Shown here: positions 27,597 through 36,563 of the stretch, piece by piece | Layout of the letters: each line of letters opens with the position of its first letter | Position numbering within the stretch: position 1 is the stretch's first letter | NCBI RefSeq assembly: GCF_027257935.1 | Contig: NZ_JANZKW010000001.1 | Span: forward strand, 496,001-560,000 | Origin: Chitinimonas sp. BJYL2 | Lineage (GTDB): Bacteria; Pseudomonadota; Gammaproteobacteria; Burkholderiales; Chitinimonadaceae | Length of the DNA: 64,000 bases | Direction: 5' to 3' | Made by a program: the position numbers and the translations under genes | The notes under the pieces: generated by a model | What the model was told of the DNA's origin: nothing | The model's database searches: none | Seen by the model: the letters and a program-made list of their open reading frames with translations, nothing else

Positions 27597-28031
27597 ATGC
27601 CAAGCCCCTTCGCCCCCCATCTCACCGAAATCAAGGTACGCGGTTACCACCTCGACCTTTACGGCCACGTCAACAACGCGCGGTATCTGGAATTCCTGGA
27701 AGAGGCGCGCTGGGGCCTGACCGAGACACATGGTTCGATTCAGGCTTTCAGCGAAGCAGGGCTGGCCTTCGTGATTGTGAACATCAACATCAACTACCGC
27801 CGCGCAGCCCTGATGGGGGAGGTGCTGGTCATCGAAACCGCCCTGAAAAAGCTCGGCAGCCGCAGCGGTGTGATTCATCAGCGCGTGATGCTCAAGGGCA
27901 GTGACACCGTGATTGCGGATGCCGACGTGACGTTTGTGCTGTTCGACACCGCCAAAGGCACCGCGATCAGCATGGATGAAGCGGCCCGCGAACTGTTCGC
28001 CACCGTGCCGGTCTGGTCCGCCGAGGCCTGA
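27597..28031 (+). CDS. Acyl-CoA thioesterase (4HBT hotdog fold)
   Basis: This 144-residue cytosolic thioesterase is read from ATG 27597 (MPSPFAPHLTEIKVRGYHLD). The hotdog helix carries YGHVNNARYLEFLEEARW, with the Asp (HLDLYGH) that serves as catalytic residue in YbgC/4-hydroxybenzoyl-CoA thioesterase relatives. It hydrolyses an acyl-CoA or acyl-ACP; the chain length cannot be told. It is divergent from the AsmA-like gene and ends at a shared terminator. Confidence 0.88.
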   Translation: MPSPFAPHLTEIKVRGYHLDLYGHVNNARYLEFLEEARWGLTETHGSIQAFSEAGLAFVIVNININYRRAALMGEVLVIETALKKLGSRSGVIHQRVMLKGSDTVIADADVTFVLFDTAKGTAISMDEAARELFATVPVWSAEA

Positions 28032-28091
28032 TAGCGGCAAGCCAGCCATTGCGGGCCGCAATGCCGCCACACGGCGCCACCCGCATCTGCA

Positions 28092-28133
28092 ACAATCAAA
28101 AACGCCCGGATTTCACCGGGCGTTTTTGATTGT
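28092..28133. terminator. Bidirectional terminator between the thioesterase and the chemoreceptor
   Basis: Perfect 18-bp arms (28092-28109 and 28116-28133) with a 6-nt loop. The GC core CGCCCGG is flanked by A5 and T5 runs on both sides, so it works in either direction for the two convergent genes. Confidence 0.95.
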
Positions 28134-28159
28134 GCGATCAACACTGCCTCAAGGCAGTA

Positions 28160-29773
28160 TCAGATACGGTAACGGGCCACCGCACCTTGCATGTCAGACG
28201 CAAGCTGTTGCAGCAGGGTTGCCGAATCTGCCGTATCACTGGCGGCGGCACTGGCCTCTTCCGACATCTGGGCAATTCGCTCCACCTGCTGGGATATGCT
28301 CAGGCTGGCAGTGCTCTGTTCACGGATAGCGTTGCTGATATCATCCACCATGTCGACGACACGGCCCGAGCCTTTGCGGATCTGCTCGATGCTGCCCCCG
28401 GCCTGGCTGGCTTTCTGAACACCCACATCCACCTTATCGACCACCTCGCGCATGCTGGCCACTGCCGCATCGGCGCCATGCTGGATGGTGGTGATGAGCT
28501 TGGCGATCTCTTGCGTGGAGACTGAGGTGCGCTCGGCCAGCTTGCGCACTTCATCGGCCACCACGGCAAAACCCCGGCCCTGCTCACCGGCCCGCGCCGC
28601 CTCGATCGCGGCATTGAGCGCGAGCAGATTGGTCTGATCGGCCACTTCCTTGATCACACTGACGACGGCACCGATATTGGCGCTCTCGCGGGCAAGCTGG
28701 TCGATCTGCTGCGATGCCTCGTGAACGCGTGACGCAATGCCGTTGATCTCGGCAACCGTGGCATGGATCACCGCTTCGCCTTCGCTGGCCACCTGACCCG
28801 ACTCACGCGAGACGGTATTGGCCTCGACAGCGCGATCCGCCACATGGTTGATACTGACGGTCACCTCTTCCACCGTTGCCGCCATATTGGACGATGATTC
28901 GCTGGCAGCAAGCGAATTGGCCGACATGCGCTGCGCTGCAATGGCCATTTCATCCGCCTGGCGGGAAACGCCCTGCACACCTTGCGCGAGATTGCGGAAG
29001 CTCTCCTGCAGGGTATCCAGCAGACGATTGAAGGCCAGGACGGTGAGTCCCACCTCGTCCCGGCTGGTGATCGGTACGCGCTGGGTAAAGTCGAGGTCGC
29101 GGCCGATACGTTCCACCGTGTGCTCCATGGTGGCCAGCGGGCCGGCAATGGCCCGATGGATCAGGAAACCGAACACGGAAATGGCAGCCAGCGCGAGAAC
29201 GATTACCACACCCAGAATGGTGGTGGCGCGACTGGAAGCCTCATGGGTACGGGCACTGGATTCCTCGGTCGCCTTCAGGTTGTACGCGGCCACCTTCTCG
29301 ATGGCAGCCTGCAAGGCCTGCTCGGCGGGAATCACCTTGCCATACAGGGCGGCCACTGCTTCGTCGTTACTGCCTTTGCTGGATGCCGCCAGCGCCTCAT
29401 CGTAGCCGGCGGTATACACCTGGAATGCTTTTCTAAGACTCTCGTAGTTGGCCTTGTCCGTCGCATCGCTGGTGAGGTTGGCATAGCCATCTACCGCGCG
29501 CTTGGCATTGGCGACCGCTTCGCTGACCTTGCCTGCAAACGCCTGCTTGAGATCAACATCCTGCTCCATGATGTGGCTCAGCAGCAGCGCCCGCATTTCG
29601 CGGTAGGTCACCGCCATGTCACCCGTCGCCTGCAGGCTGGGGAGATCGTCATCGGTCAGTGCAGAGACTTGTGCATTCAGTGAGCGCAGTCCGCTGATCG
29701 CGGTGACACCCACGATCAAGAGTGCGGCGAGCGCCATGGCTATCATCAGGATCAGCCGTTTGCCTATCGTCAT
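28160..29773 (-). CDS. Methyl-accepting chemotaxis protein
   Basis: This 537-residue chemoreceptor has TM1 (~8-30), a periplasmic four-helix-bundle sensor domain (about 35-190) and TM2 (~193-213). A HAMP domain (~215-268) and the cytoplasmic signalling hairpin follow. The hairpin tip [19 protein letters not shown] and [18 protein letters not shown] are unmistakable; these contact CheA/CheW. No CheR-docking NWETF pentapeptide is at the C-terminus (ends GAVARYRI). AAGGA lies upstream of ATG 29773, and a TATAGT box at 29834-29839 (minus strand) may be its promoter. The ligand is unknown. Confidence 0.95.
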   Translation of the reverse strand: MTIGKRLILMIAMALAALLIVGVTAISGLRSLNAQVSALTDDDLPSLQATGDMAVTYREMRALLLSHIMEQDVDLKQAFAGKVSEAVANAKRAVDGYANLTSDATDKANYESLRKAFQVYTAGYDEALAASSKGSNDEAVAALYGKVIPAEQALQAAIEKVAAYNLKATEESSARTHEASSRATTILGVVIVLALAAISVFGFLIHRAIAGPLATMEHTVERIGRDLDFTQRVPITSRDEVGLTVLAFNRLLDTLQESFRNLAQGVQGVSRQADEMAIAAQRMSANSLAASESSSNMAATVEEVTVSINHVADRAVEANTVSRESGQVASEGEAVIHATVAEINGIASRVHEASQQIDQLARESANIGAVVSVIKEVADQTNLLALNAAIEAARAGEQGRGFAVVADEVRKLAERTSVSTQEIAKLITTIQHGADAAVASMREVVDKVDVGVQKASQAGGSIEQIRKGSGRVVDMVDDISNAIREQSTASLSISQQVERIAQMSEEASAAASDTADSATLLQQLASDMQGAVARYRI

Positions 29774-29933
29774 GGTGCAGTCCTTTTCATCTCAGTCGCC
29801 CCGCCCAGGCGCCTGACTGGTTCGAGTATCTACACTATAGCGACTGAAATGCGCAGTGCGAGGCGAAGCATGCAAGGCAGCTTGATATGGCACAAAGTCC
29901 GCCACAGCAGGCCTCCCGCCGGCCAGACCAGGC

Positions 29934-31028
29934 CTACTGGATGATGCCGCCCCCGAGGCAGACCCGCCCGTCGTAGAGCACCACCGATTGCCCCGGCGTA
30001 ACGGCCCACTGCGGCTCGTCAAAGCGCACACGCAACACCCCCTGTTCGATGGCGAGCACCTCGCAGGCGGCATCCTGCTGACGATAGCGGGTCTTGGCCG
30101 TATAACGCCCGGGCAGTGGTGGTGTATCGGCCACCCAGCTGAGCTGGCCAGCCACAAGCTCGGGTTTGAGCAACAAAGGGTGATCGCGGCCTTGCACCAC
30201 GATCAGTTCGTTCTTGCCCAGATCCTTGTCGGCCACGTACCAAGGCTCGCCCGGCCCGCCGATATTGAGCCCCTGGCGCTGGCCCAGCGTGTAGTACATC
30301 AGGCCCATGTGCTCGGCCACGATCTTGCCTTCGGGCGTGCGCATCACGCCGGGCTCCTTGGGCAGATAGCGGTTAAGAAAATCGCGGAATGGGCGCTCGC
30401 CGATAAAGCAGATGCCGGTTGAATCCTTCTTGGCATGATTGGGCAGACCGATTTCAGCGGCAATGCGGCGTACTTCGGGCTTGGCGATCTCCCCCAGCGG
30501 AAACAGCGCTCTGGAAACCTGATACTGGCTCAGGCGGTAGAGGAAGTAGCTCTGGTCCTTGGCGGCATCGGCGCCCCGCAGCAGGCGCGTCAATCCCTGG
30601 GCATCGATATCGGTAGCCGCATAATGGCCCGTGGCAATTTTCTCGGCGCCCTGCGCAATCGCGTAGTCCAGAAAGGCCTTGAACTTGATCTCGGCGTTGC
30701 ACAGCACATCGGGATTGGGCGTACGGCCGGACTGGTACTCCGCCAGAAAGTAGGCAAAGACGCGGTCCTTGTATTCCTTGGCAAAGTTGACCAGCTCAAT
30801 GTCGATACCCACCAGATCGGCGACGGCAATGGCATCGCGCGAGTCTTCCTTGATCGAGCAGAACTCGTCGTCGTTATCGTCTTCCCAGTTCTGCATGAAA
30901 ACGCCGAGCACATCGTAACCCTGCTGTTTGAGCAGGTGCGCCGAGACCGACGAATCCACGCCTCCCGAAAGGCCCACCACGATACGGTTTGCCTTTGCGC
31001 CTGCCAAAGGGCTTGCTGCGTCAGTCAT
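29934..31028 (-). CDS. mnmA: tRNA-specific 2-thiouridylase MnmA
   Basis: MnmA puts sulfur on U34 of tRNA Lys, Glu and Gln anticodons. It is 364 residues, normal size. The ATP pyrophosphatase loop [16 protein letters not shown] (~18-33) and MQNWEDD follow the N-terminus. The catalytic cysteines lie in [12 protein letters not shown] and [13 protein letters not shown], spaced as in E. coli MnmA. Its start overlaps the end of the upstream Nudix gene by 8 bp, so the two are co-transcribed. Confidence 0.97.
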   Translation of the reverse strand: MTDAASPLAGAKANRIVVGLSGGVDSSVSAHLLKQQGYDVLGVFMQNWEDDNDDEFCSIKEDSRDAIAVADLVGIDIELVNFAKEYKDRVFAYFLAEYQSGRTPNPDVLCNAEIKFKAFLDYAIAQGAEKIATGHYAATDIDAQGLTRLLRGADAAKDQSYFLYRLSQYQVSRALFPLGEIAKPEVRRIAAEIGLPNHAKKDSTGICFIGERPFRDFLNRYLPKEPGVMRTPEGKIVAEHMGLMYYTLGQRQGLNIGGPGEPWYVADKDLGKNELIVVQGRDHPLLLKPELVAGQLSWVADTPPLPGRYTAKTRYRQQDAACEVLAIEQGVLRVRFDEPQWAVTPGQSVVLYDGRVCLGGGIIQ

Positions 31029-31482
31029 GGTGCGAAATCAGTTCCAGTGGGTAGCGCCGGCCGGCGCGGTAATCATCGATGCACTGCAGCACCAGCGGAC
31101 TGCGATGCCGCTCCCGGCAGGCCAGCAGTTCGTCATAGCCAAGCCAAACCGGCCGCAGGATATCGGGGTCCAGCTCGGTGGCGACAGGCGCCCGCTCATC
31201 CAGCTCGGCGGCATAGGCCACTCGCAGGTAAGTGAGCCCCGGTTTGCCCGGCGGCGACCATTGGTAAATCCCCACAAGTGCCGTCGGGATCACCGTATAG
31301 CCGGTTTCCTCGCGTGCTTCGCGCACGCTGGCGGCCAGCAGCGATTCGCCGTGGTCCAGATGACCAGCAGGCTGGTTGAAGCGCAGGCCGTCGGCCGTGT
31401 GCTCTTCCACCAGCAGATAGCGGCCATCGCGTTCAACAATGACCGCTACCGTGGTATTGGGTTTCCAGATCGATTCGCTCAT
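31021..31482 (-). CDS. nudJ: Nudix hydrolase (NudJ-like phosphatase)
   Basis: This 153-residue Nudix enzyme starts at ATG 31482 ([17 protein letters not shown]). The Nudix box is perfect: [20 protein letters not shown] then TG, matching Gx5Ex7REUxEExGU. Its neighbours and N-terminus fit the NudJ group (thiamine-pyrophosphate / nucleotide phosphatase), found next to mnmA in many proteobacteria. The substrate is assigned by analogy. An upstream TTG at 31512 is a less likely start. Confidence 0.88.
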   Translation of the reverse strand: MSESIWKPNTTVAVIVERDGRYLLVEEHTADGLRFNQPAGHLDHGESLLAASVREAREETGYTVIPTALVGIYQWSPPGKPGLTYLRVAYAAELDERAPVATELDPDILRPVWLGYDELLACRERHRSPLVLQCIDDYRAGRRYPLELISHHD

Positions 31483-31531
31483 GGTCCCGATCAGATGGGG
31501 AAAAGCCTGCAATTTTAAAGACTTGCAAACA

Positions 31532-31563
31532 AAAAAGCCCGCACCGTTGCGTGCGGGCTTTTT
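31532..31563 (-). terminator. Rho-independent terminator of the cphA operon
   Basis: 13-bp perfect arms (GCCCGCAC core flanked by A/T runs) with a 6-nt loop, ending in six T residues on the minus strand, 16 bp past the cphA stop. It separates cphA from nudJ-mnmA. Confidence 0.93.
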
Positions 31564-31578
31564 GTCAGCATCCGTTCG

Positions 31579-34146
31579 CTAGCCGGCACATCGCTGAGCA
31601 ATGTGGGCCAGGGCTTCCTCCACCTGATCCACAAGGATCAGGCACAGATCGCCCGGCTGCAGTCGCGACAAGGCTTTATCGATGGCAATGAACTCGCCGT
31701 TGATTTCCTCGCTATGGGTGGTGCGGCTTGCGCCCACCAGACCCTCGCGCAACAGGGCCAGCACCTCGCCATCGGCGCGGCCACGCTGGCAGGCATCCTG
31801 ATACAGGATCACCTCGTCAAACGCCGCACCAAGAATCTTGGTCTGGTCACGGATATCCTCATCGCGACGGTCGCCCGCACCACTGATGACCACCGAACGG
31901 CGCTTGGCCGGCATGGCTTCCACCGCCTGCACCAGTGCAATCATCGCATCGGGGTTGTGGCCGTAATCGGCAATCACGGTGGCGCCCTTGTAATCGAATA
32001 CATTGAAGCGGCCGGGCGCGTTGTCGCCATCGGTCGTGAAGGTCTTCAAGCCCAGCTCGATGGCCGGCCAGCTGATGCCGGCACCCCAAGCCGCGGCCGT
32101 GGAGGCCATCACATTCTCGATCTGGAAGCCGATGGTGCCACCGCGCGTGATCGGCACTTCGGTGAGTGAGAAGGTCCACTGCACCTCGCCTTCGGCCGCC
32201 ACCAGCTTGCCATCCTCGATATAAACAACGCGACGCCCCTGTGCCCGCTGGGCTGCCATCACCGGCAGGTGCGGATCGGCGGCGAAGAAAATGATCTGCC
32301 CCGGCGAGTTGGCCGCCATGGCCGCCACCACGGGATCGGCGGCATTGAGCACGGCATAACCGTTCGGCGCCACATTCTGGACGATGACGCGCTTGAGCAC
32401 GGCCAAGTCTTCGAGCGTGGTGATGTAGTTGAGGCCCAGATGATCGCCACGGCCTACGTTGGTGACCACGGCAACCTGGCAGCGATCAAACGCCAGGCCC
32501 TCGCGCAGCAAGCCGCCACGCGCAGTCTCGAAAACGGCGGCGTCCACATCGGGGTGCATCAGCACATTGCGGGCCGAGCGCGGGCCGCTGCAATCGCCGC
32601 TGTCGATCTGACGGCCGTTCACATACACGCCATCGGTATTGGTCATGCCCACGCGCAGGCCACTCGCAGCGATCAGGTGGGCAGTCAGCCGCACGGTCGT
32701 GGTCTTGCCATTGGTCCCCGTGATCGCCAATACCGGAATACGGCCGTCATCGCCTGCCGGGTAAAGCATATCCACCACGGCCTCACCGACATTGCGACCC
32801 TTGCCGTACGAGGGACTCAGGTGCATGCGCAGACCCGGTGCGGCGTTGACTTCCACCACGCCGCCGCCCTGATCTTCGAGCGGGGTCAGCACGCTGTCGC
32901 ACACGATATCGACACCGCAGATATGCAGGCCGATGGTTTGCGCTGCTTCGATGGCACGGGCAGCCATTTCCGGGTGCACATCGTCGGTCACATCGGTAGC
33001 TGAGCCGCCGGTAGACAGATTGGCGTTATTGCGCAGCACCACGCGCTGGCCCTTGGCCGGCACGGAGTCGGGCGTCAGACCCTGCATTTCCAGGCGGGCT
33101 ACAGCAATTTCATCAAGGCGTATCTTGGTCAACGAAGTCGCATGGCCCTCGCCACGGCGCGGATCGCGGTTCACATCCTCGACCAGTTCGCGCACCGAGC
33201 GCTTGCCGTCGCCAATCACGTTGGGCGGATCGCGGCGCGCGGCGGCAACCAGCTTGTCGCCTACCACCAGCAGGCGGAAATCGTGGCCCGGCAGGTAGCG
33301 CTCGACGAGGATATCGTCGCGGAACTCGCTGGCGACCTTGAAAGCCAGATCCAGCTGCTCGCGCGTGGTGATGTTCACCGTCACCCCCTTGCCCTGATTG
33401 CCATCCTGCGGCTTGACCACCACGGGCAGGCCGATTTCCAGCGCGGCGGCCCAGGCGTCGTCGGCATCCTTGGCAGGCCGGCCAGTGGGCACGGGTACCC
33501 CGGCGGCGTGCAGCAGCTTCTTGGTCAGCTCCTTGTCCTGCGCGATCGATTCGGCAATCGCGCTGGTCGAATCCACCTCGGCGGCCTGGATGCGCCGCTG
33601 CTTGCTGCCCCAGCCAAACTGCACCAAGCTCCCGGTCGTGAGCCGGCGGAACGGGATGCCGCGTGCGGCAGCGGCATAAACGATGGAACCGGTACTCGGC
33701 CCGAGGCGCTCGTCCTCGTCCAGATCGCGCAGCTGCTTGAGCGCAGCATCCAGATCGAATGGGGTATCGGCCAGCGCGGCATTGACCAGCTGTTCGGCCA
33801 GTTCAAACGCCAAACGACCCACCGCCTCTTCGCTGTATTCGACTACGACCTGATACACGCCCGGCTCCACGGTCTGCGTGGTGCGGCTGAATGTCACCGG
33901 GCAGCCGGCTTGTTCCTGCAGGCCCAGCGCCGCAAATTCCAGCGCATGCGCGACCGAGATGACGTCATCGTGGTGCATGGCCGACAAGGGCATCAGCGCA
34001 GGAAACCGCGCACGCAGGCGCTGCTCGAAATCGGGCAACTGGGTCACGGCACGCTCGGCACCATCGCAGCGCACGATGCCTTCGATGCCGGTATGGCGAC
34101 TCCAGAGATTGGGACCGCGCAGGGCGCGGATTCGTGACACTTCCAT
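31579..34146 (-). CDS. cphA: Cyanophycin synthetase
   Basis: CphA makes cyanophycin, a poly-aspartate with arginine side chains, by ATP-dependent steps. It has 855 residues, the full three-module length. An N-terminal domain (about 1-165) is followed by an ATP-grasp domain (about 170-470; GLPVVVKPQDGNQGKGVTV, VERYLPGHDFRLLVVG, VEVNAAPGLRMH) that adds Asp. The Mur-ligase-like module (about 475-855) adds Arg and has the intact P-loop AITGTNGKTTTVRL and NVGRGDHLGLN. It follows the shorter paralogue by 49 bp on the same strand and ends in a strong terminator. No cyanophycinase gene is in the window. Confidence 0.95.
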   Translation of the reverse strand: MEVSRIRALRGPNLWSRHTGIEGIVRCDGAERAVTQLPDFEQRLRARFPALMPLSAMHHDDVISVAHALEFAALGLQEQAGCPVTFSRTTQTVEPGVYQVVVEYSEEAVGRLAFELAEQLVNAALADTPFDLDAALKQLRDLDEDERLGPSTGSIVYAAAARGIPFRRLTTGSLVQFGWGSKQRRIQAAEVDSTSAIAESIAQDKELTKKLLHAAGVPVPTGRPAKDADDAWAAALEIGLPVVVKPQDGNQGKGVTVNITTREQLDLAFKVASEFRDDILVERYLPGHDFRLLVVGDKLVAAARRDPPNVIGDGKRSVRELVEDVNRDPRRGEGHATSLTKIRLDEIAVARLEMQGLTPDSVPAKGQRVVLRNNANLSTGGSATDVTDDVHPEMAARAIEAAQTIGLHICGVDIVCDSVLTPLEDQGGGVVEVNAAPGLRMHLSPSYGKGRNVGEAVVDMLYPAGDDGRIPVLAITGTNGKTTTVRLTAHLIAASGLRVGMTNTDGVYVNGRQIDSGDCSGPRSARNVLMHPDVDAAVFETARGGLLREGLAFDRCQVAVVTNVGRGDHLGLNYITTLEDLAVLKRVIVQNVAPNGYAVLNAADPVVAAMAANSPGQIIFFAADPHLPVMAAQRAQGRRVVYIEDGKLVAAEGEVQWTFSLTEVPITRGGTIGFQIENVMASTAAAWGAGISWPAIELGLKTFTTDGDNAPGRFNVFDYKGATVIADYGHNPDAMIALVQAVEAMPAKRRSVVISGAGDRRDEDIRDQTKILGAAFDEVILYQDACQRGRADGEVLALLREGLVGASRTTHSEEINGEFIAIDKALSRLQPGDLCLILVDQVEEALAHIAQRCAG

Positions 34147-34195
34147 CAGGCTATCTCTCGCTGGGCCATCGGGTTCTATAGGGACAATGCAAGTA

Positions 34196-36346
34196 TCAGG
34201 CGCGGCTCATGCCCAAGCCGGCCTCAAGTCCGGCCGCAATCAGCGCCGGGCTCACACCAAAGTAGGTCGCCACCGCCACCGCTGCGAGCGTACCGGCCGC
34301 GTCGCCGGTATCCGACTCGCCGGGCAGGGGGGCAATGATCTGCTCTTGCGCGCCATCGGCCAGCACGATCTGGCCCTCGCGGGCAAACAGGACGCGGCCA
34401 CCATCAGCGCGATGCGCTGCCAGCGCCGGCAACTGGCCATCCAGTGCATACAGCACCACGGCGCCATCACACAGGTCTGCCATCTCCACCAGCATGGGCT
34501 CGGCCGCATGAAGCACAGCCAGCCCCGATTCATCCACTACATCGACCTGGGTACGCAGGACCTTGTAGAGATGATCGGGCTCGACCACATGCCAGTCCGC
34601 CAGTCCCGCCAGGCCATCGGCATCGGTCACCACGCCCACCTGGCAGCGATCGTAGGGCAGGCCATCGCCCAGGATGCCTGCCGGATGGTGCTCGAAGACA
34701 GCCGTATCGATCTTGCGGTTGATCAGAATGCGCTGACCGGCATCCCAGCGACTGGCATCACCGGCATCGATACGGCGGCGGTCCAGAAACAGGCCATCAC
34801 GGCAGGCTAGGCCCACATGGCGCCCCGCCATCAGCAACAGGCTGCTGATCAAGCGGGCAACGCGGGTGGTGCCGGTACTGCCGGTCACGCCAACCAGGGG
34901 AATACGCCCGCTCGCGTCAGCCGGGAACAGATGATCGATGATGGCAGCACCTACCGGGCGCGGCTCGCCATTGGCAGGCCGAAGGTGCATCAGCAGGCCC
35001 GGGCCGGCATTGACCTCCACGATGGCCGCGCCTTGCGCGTGCAGGGGCTTGCTGATGTCCTCAGCCACCACGTCCACACCGGCGATATCCAGCCCCACCG
35101 TCCGCGCTGCCAGACCCACCATGGCGGCGACTTCGGGATGAACCTCTGGCGTACATTCAAATGCCACATTGCCATTGCGCTGGATCAGCACGCGTTGCCC
35201 TGCTGCCGGCACGGAGTCCGGTGTGTAGCCCTGGCGCGCCAGTTCGTTGCGGATGGCGGTATCGTCATCGAGATTCAGGCGAGCCAGCGGATGCAGCTCG
35301 GTCGTCCCGCGGCGCGGATCACTGTTGATCTGCGCATCCACCAGCGCGCGCAGCGTGGCGACACCGTCCGCCACCACCCATGCCGTCTCACCGCGCGCGG
35401 CAGCAGCAACCTTGCCACCAACGACCAGCAGCCGGTGTTCGACACCGGGGATGCATCGCTCGACCATCACCTCGCTACCGTGCCGTGCGGCAAACTCAAA
35501 GGCCTTTTCCACGTCTTCACGGGTTTTCAGGTCCATCGACACCCCGCGGCCATGGTTGCCGTCGGTCGGCTTGACCACCACGGGTAAACCGATGTCCTCG
35601 GCGGCGGCCCAGGCGGCCTCGGGCGAATCCACCACCTCGCCCTCCGGCACCGGCACACCCACCGATTTGAGCAGGCTCTTGGTCAGATCCTTGTCGCTGG
35701 AAATGCCCTCGGCAATGGCGCTGGTACGGTCGGTTTCGGCCGTCCAGATGCGACGCTGCGCCTTGCCATGGCCCAGTTGCACCAGATTGCCTTCATTGAG
35801 GCGGATATGCGGGATGCGGCGCTCGGTGGCGGCTGCCACGATGCAGGCCGTGCTAGGGCCCAAGTGGTGATCGTCCACCAGATCGCGCAGCTGCTGCACG
35901 GTGTGGTCGATATCGAACGGCTGATCGTTGATCGCGGCCATCACGATATCCCGAGCCGCGACAATCGCGGCACGGCCGACCTGCTCGTTGCGGGCACGCA
36001 CGGCCACTTTGTAGACGCCGCGTACCGGTGTACTGCGCGTTTGCCCGAAACCGGTCTGCAAGCCCGCCAGGTTGTTCAGCTCGATGGCCACATGCTCCAT
36101 GATGTGGCCCATCCACGTGCCTTCCTGAAGACGTTCCAGAAAACCACCGCGTTCGCCCACGCCGCAGTGGTGTTCGATGAGCCCCGGCAACATGCCGGTG
36201 AGGCGCTCGAAAAAGCCGGGCAACGTGTTGGAGGGGAAGTCTTCGAGTTCACCCAGATCGACCCAGGCTTCAATGACGGGACGATATGTCCAGATATTCG
36301 GCCCGCGCAGATAGGTGGTACGAAGGAATTCGATTGCTTTCTTCAT
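34196..36346 (-). CDS. cphA': Truncated cyanophycin synthetase paralogue (degenerate Mur ligase module)
   Basis: This 716-residue CphA homologue keeps the N-terminal domain (FLRTTYLRGPNIWTYRP) and a full-looking ATP-grasp module (LPVVVKPTDGNHGRGVSMDL, VERCIPGVEHRLLVVGG, EVNAGPGLLMHLRPANG). In the Mur ligase module the P-loop is GVTGSTGTTRVARL (~485), with the Lys lost compared with GTNGKTT in the neighbour. The protein ends at GLEAGLGMSRA, exactly where the Mur ligase C-terminal domain would begin. It therefore probably cannot add Arg by the usual route. Cyanobacterial CphA2 is also shortened and joins beta-Asp-Arg dipeptides; paired cphA genes are known in betaproteobacteria such as Ralstonia. 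Whether this one is CphA2-like or a partner subunit is open. GGGA precedes the ATG. Confidence 0.88.
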   Translation of the reverse strand: MKKAIEFLRTTYLRGPNIWTYRPVIEAWVDLGELEDFPSNTLPGFFERLTGMLPGLIEHHCGVGERGGFLERLQEGTWMGHIMEHVAIELNNLAGLQTGFGQTRSTPVRGVYKVAVRARNEQVGRAAIVAARDIVMAAINDQPFDIDHTVQQLRDLVDDHHLGPSTACIVAAATERRIPHIRLNEGNLVQLGHGKAQRRIWTAETDRTSAIAEGISSDKDLTKSLLKSVGVPVPEGEVVDSPEAAWAAAEDIGLPVVVKPTDGNHGRGVSMDLKTREDVEKAFEFAARHGSEVMVERCIPGVEHRLLVVGGKVAAAARGETAWVVADGVATLRALVDAQINSDPRRGTTELHPLARLNLDDDTAIRNELARQGYTPDSVPAAGQRVLIQRNGNVAFECTPEVHPEVAAMVGLAARTVGLDIAGVDVVAEDISKPLHAQGAAIVEVNAGPGLLMHLRPANGEPRPVGAAIIDHLFPADASGRIPLVGVTGSTGTTRVARLISSLLLMAGRHVGLACRDGLFLDRRRIDAGDASRWDAGQRILINRKIDTAVFEHHPAGILGDGLPYDRCQVGVVTDADGLAGLADWHVVEPDHLYKVLRTQVDVVDESGLAVLHAAEPMLVEMADLCDGAVVLYALDGQLPALAAHRADGGRVLFAREGQIVLADGAQEQIIAPLPGESDTGDAAGTLAAVAVATYFGVSPALIAAGLEAGLGMSRA

Positions 36347-36563
36347 CTTGATCCCGGAGCGAGGGCGATAAGCTGTTTCCAGCGGTGTTCTGTTTCTATA
36401 CGGGGCGATGCCGCAAGCCGCGCGTTATACTTGGTATAGACGTAGGCGAGAAGCCCCTCCACGCGGAAATTACCCGAGTCGCCGGACGGCCGCACCTGCC
36501 ATCTTAATTTGTATCGCGGTTGCGTCTTGTCGGCGCACCGTTTTGCCAGCCCATACGAGCCCC
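36347..36563. promoter_or_regulatory. Divergent promoter region of the cyanophycin locus
   Basis: This 217-bp region separates the cphA' - cphA operon from the ABC transporter gene. On the plus strand 36431-36440 reads TTGGTATAGA, an extended -10 element (TG-N-TATAGA). Transcription from there would start near 36447 and leave a leader of about 115 nt before the GTG at 36564. The element also looks like a GntR-family half-operator, but the -10 reading is simpler. Confidence 0.5.

Noticed and set aside
34147-34195. Frameshift joining the truncated cphA paralogue to a lost C-terminal domain
   Set aside because: Only 49 bp separate it from the next cphA start, and the degenerate P-loop shows long-standing divergence rather than a recent break.
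36408-36563. Upstream ATG extension of the cyanophycin-associated ABC transporter
   Set aside because: It begins before the extended -10 element at 36431-36440 and encodes an Arg-rich stretch without domain character; GTG 36564 starts just before the conserved N-terminal domain.
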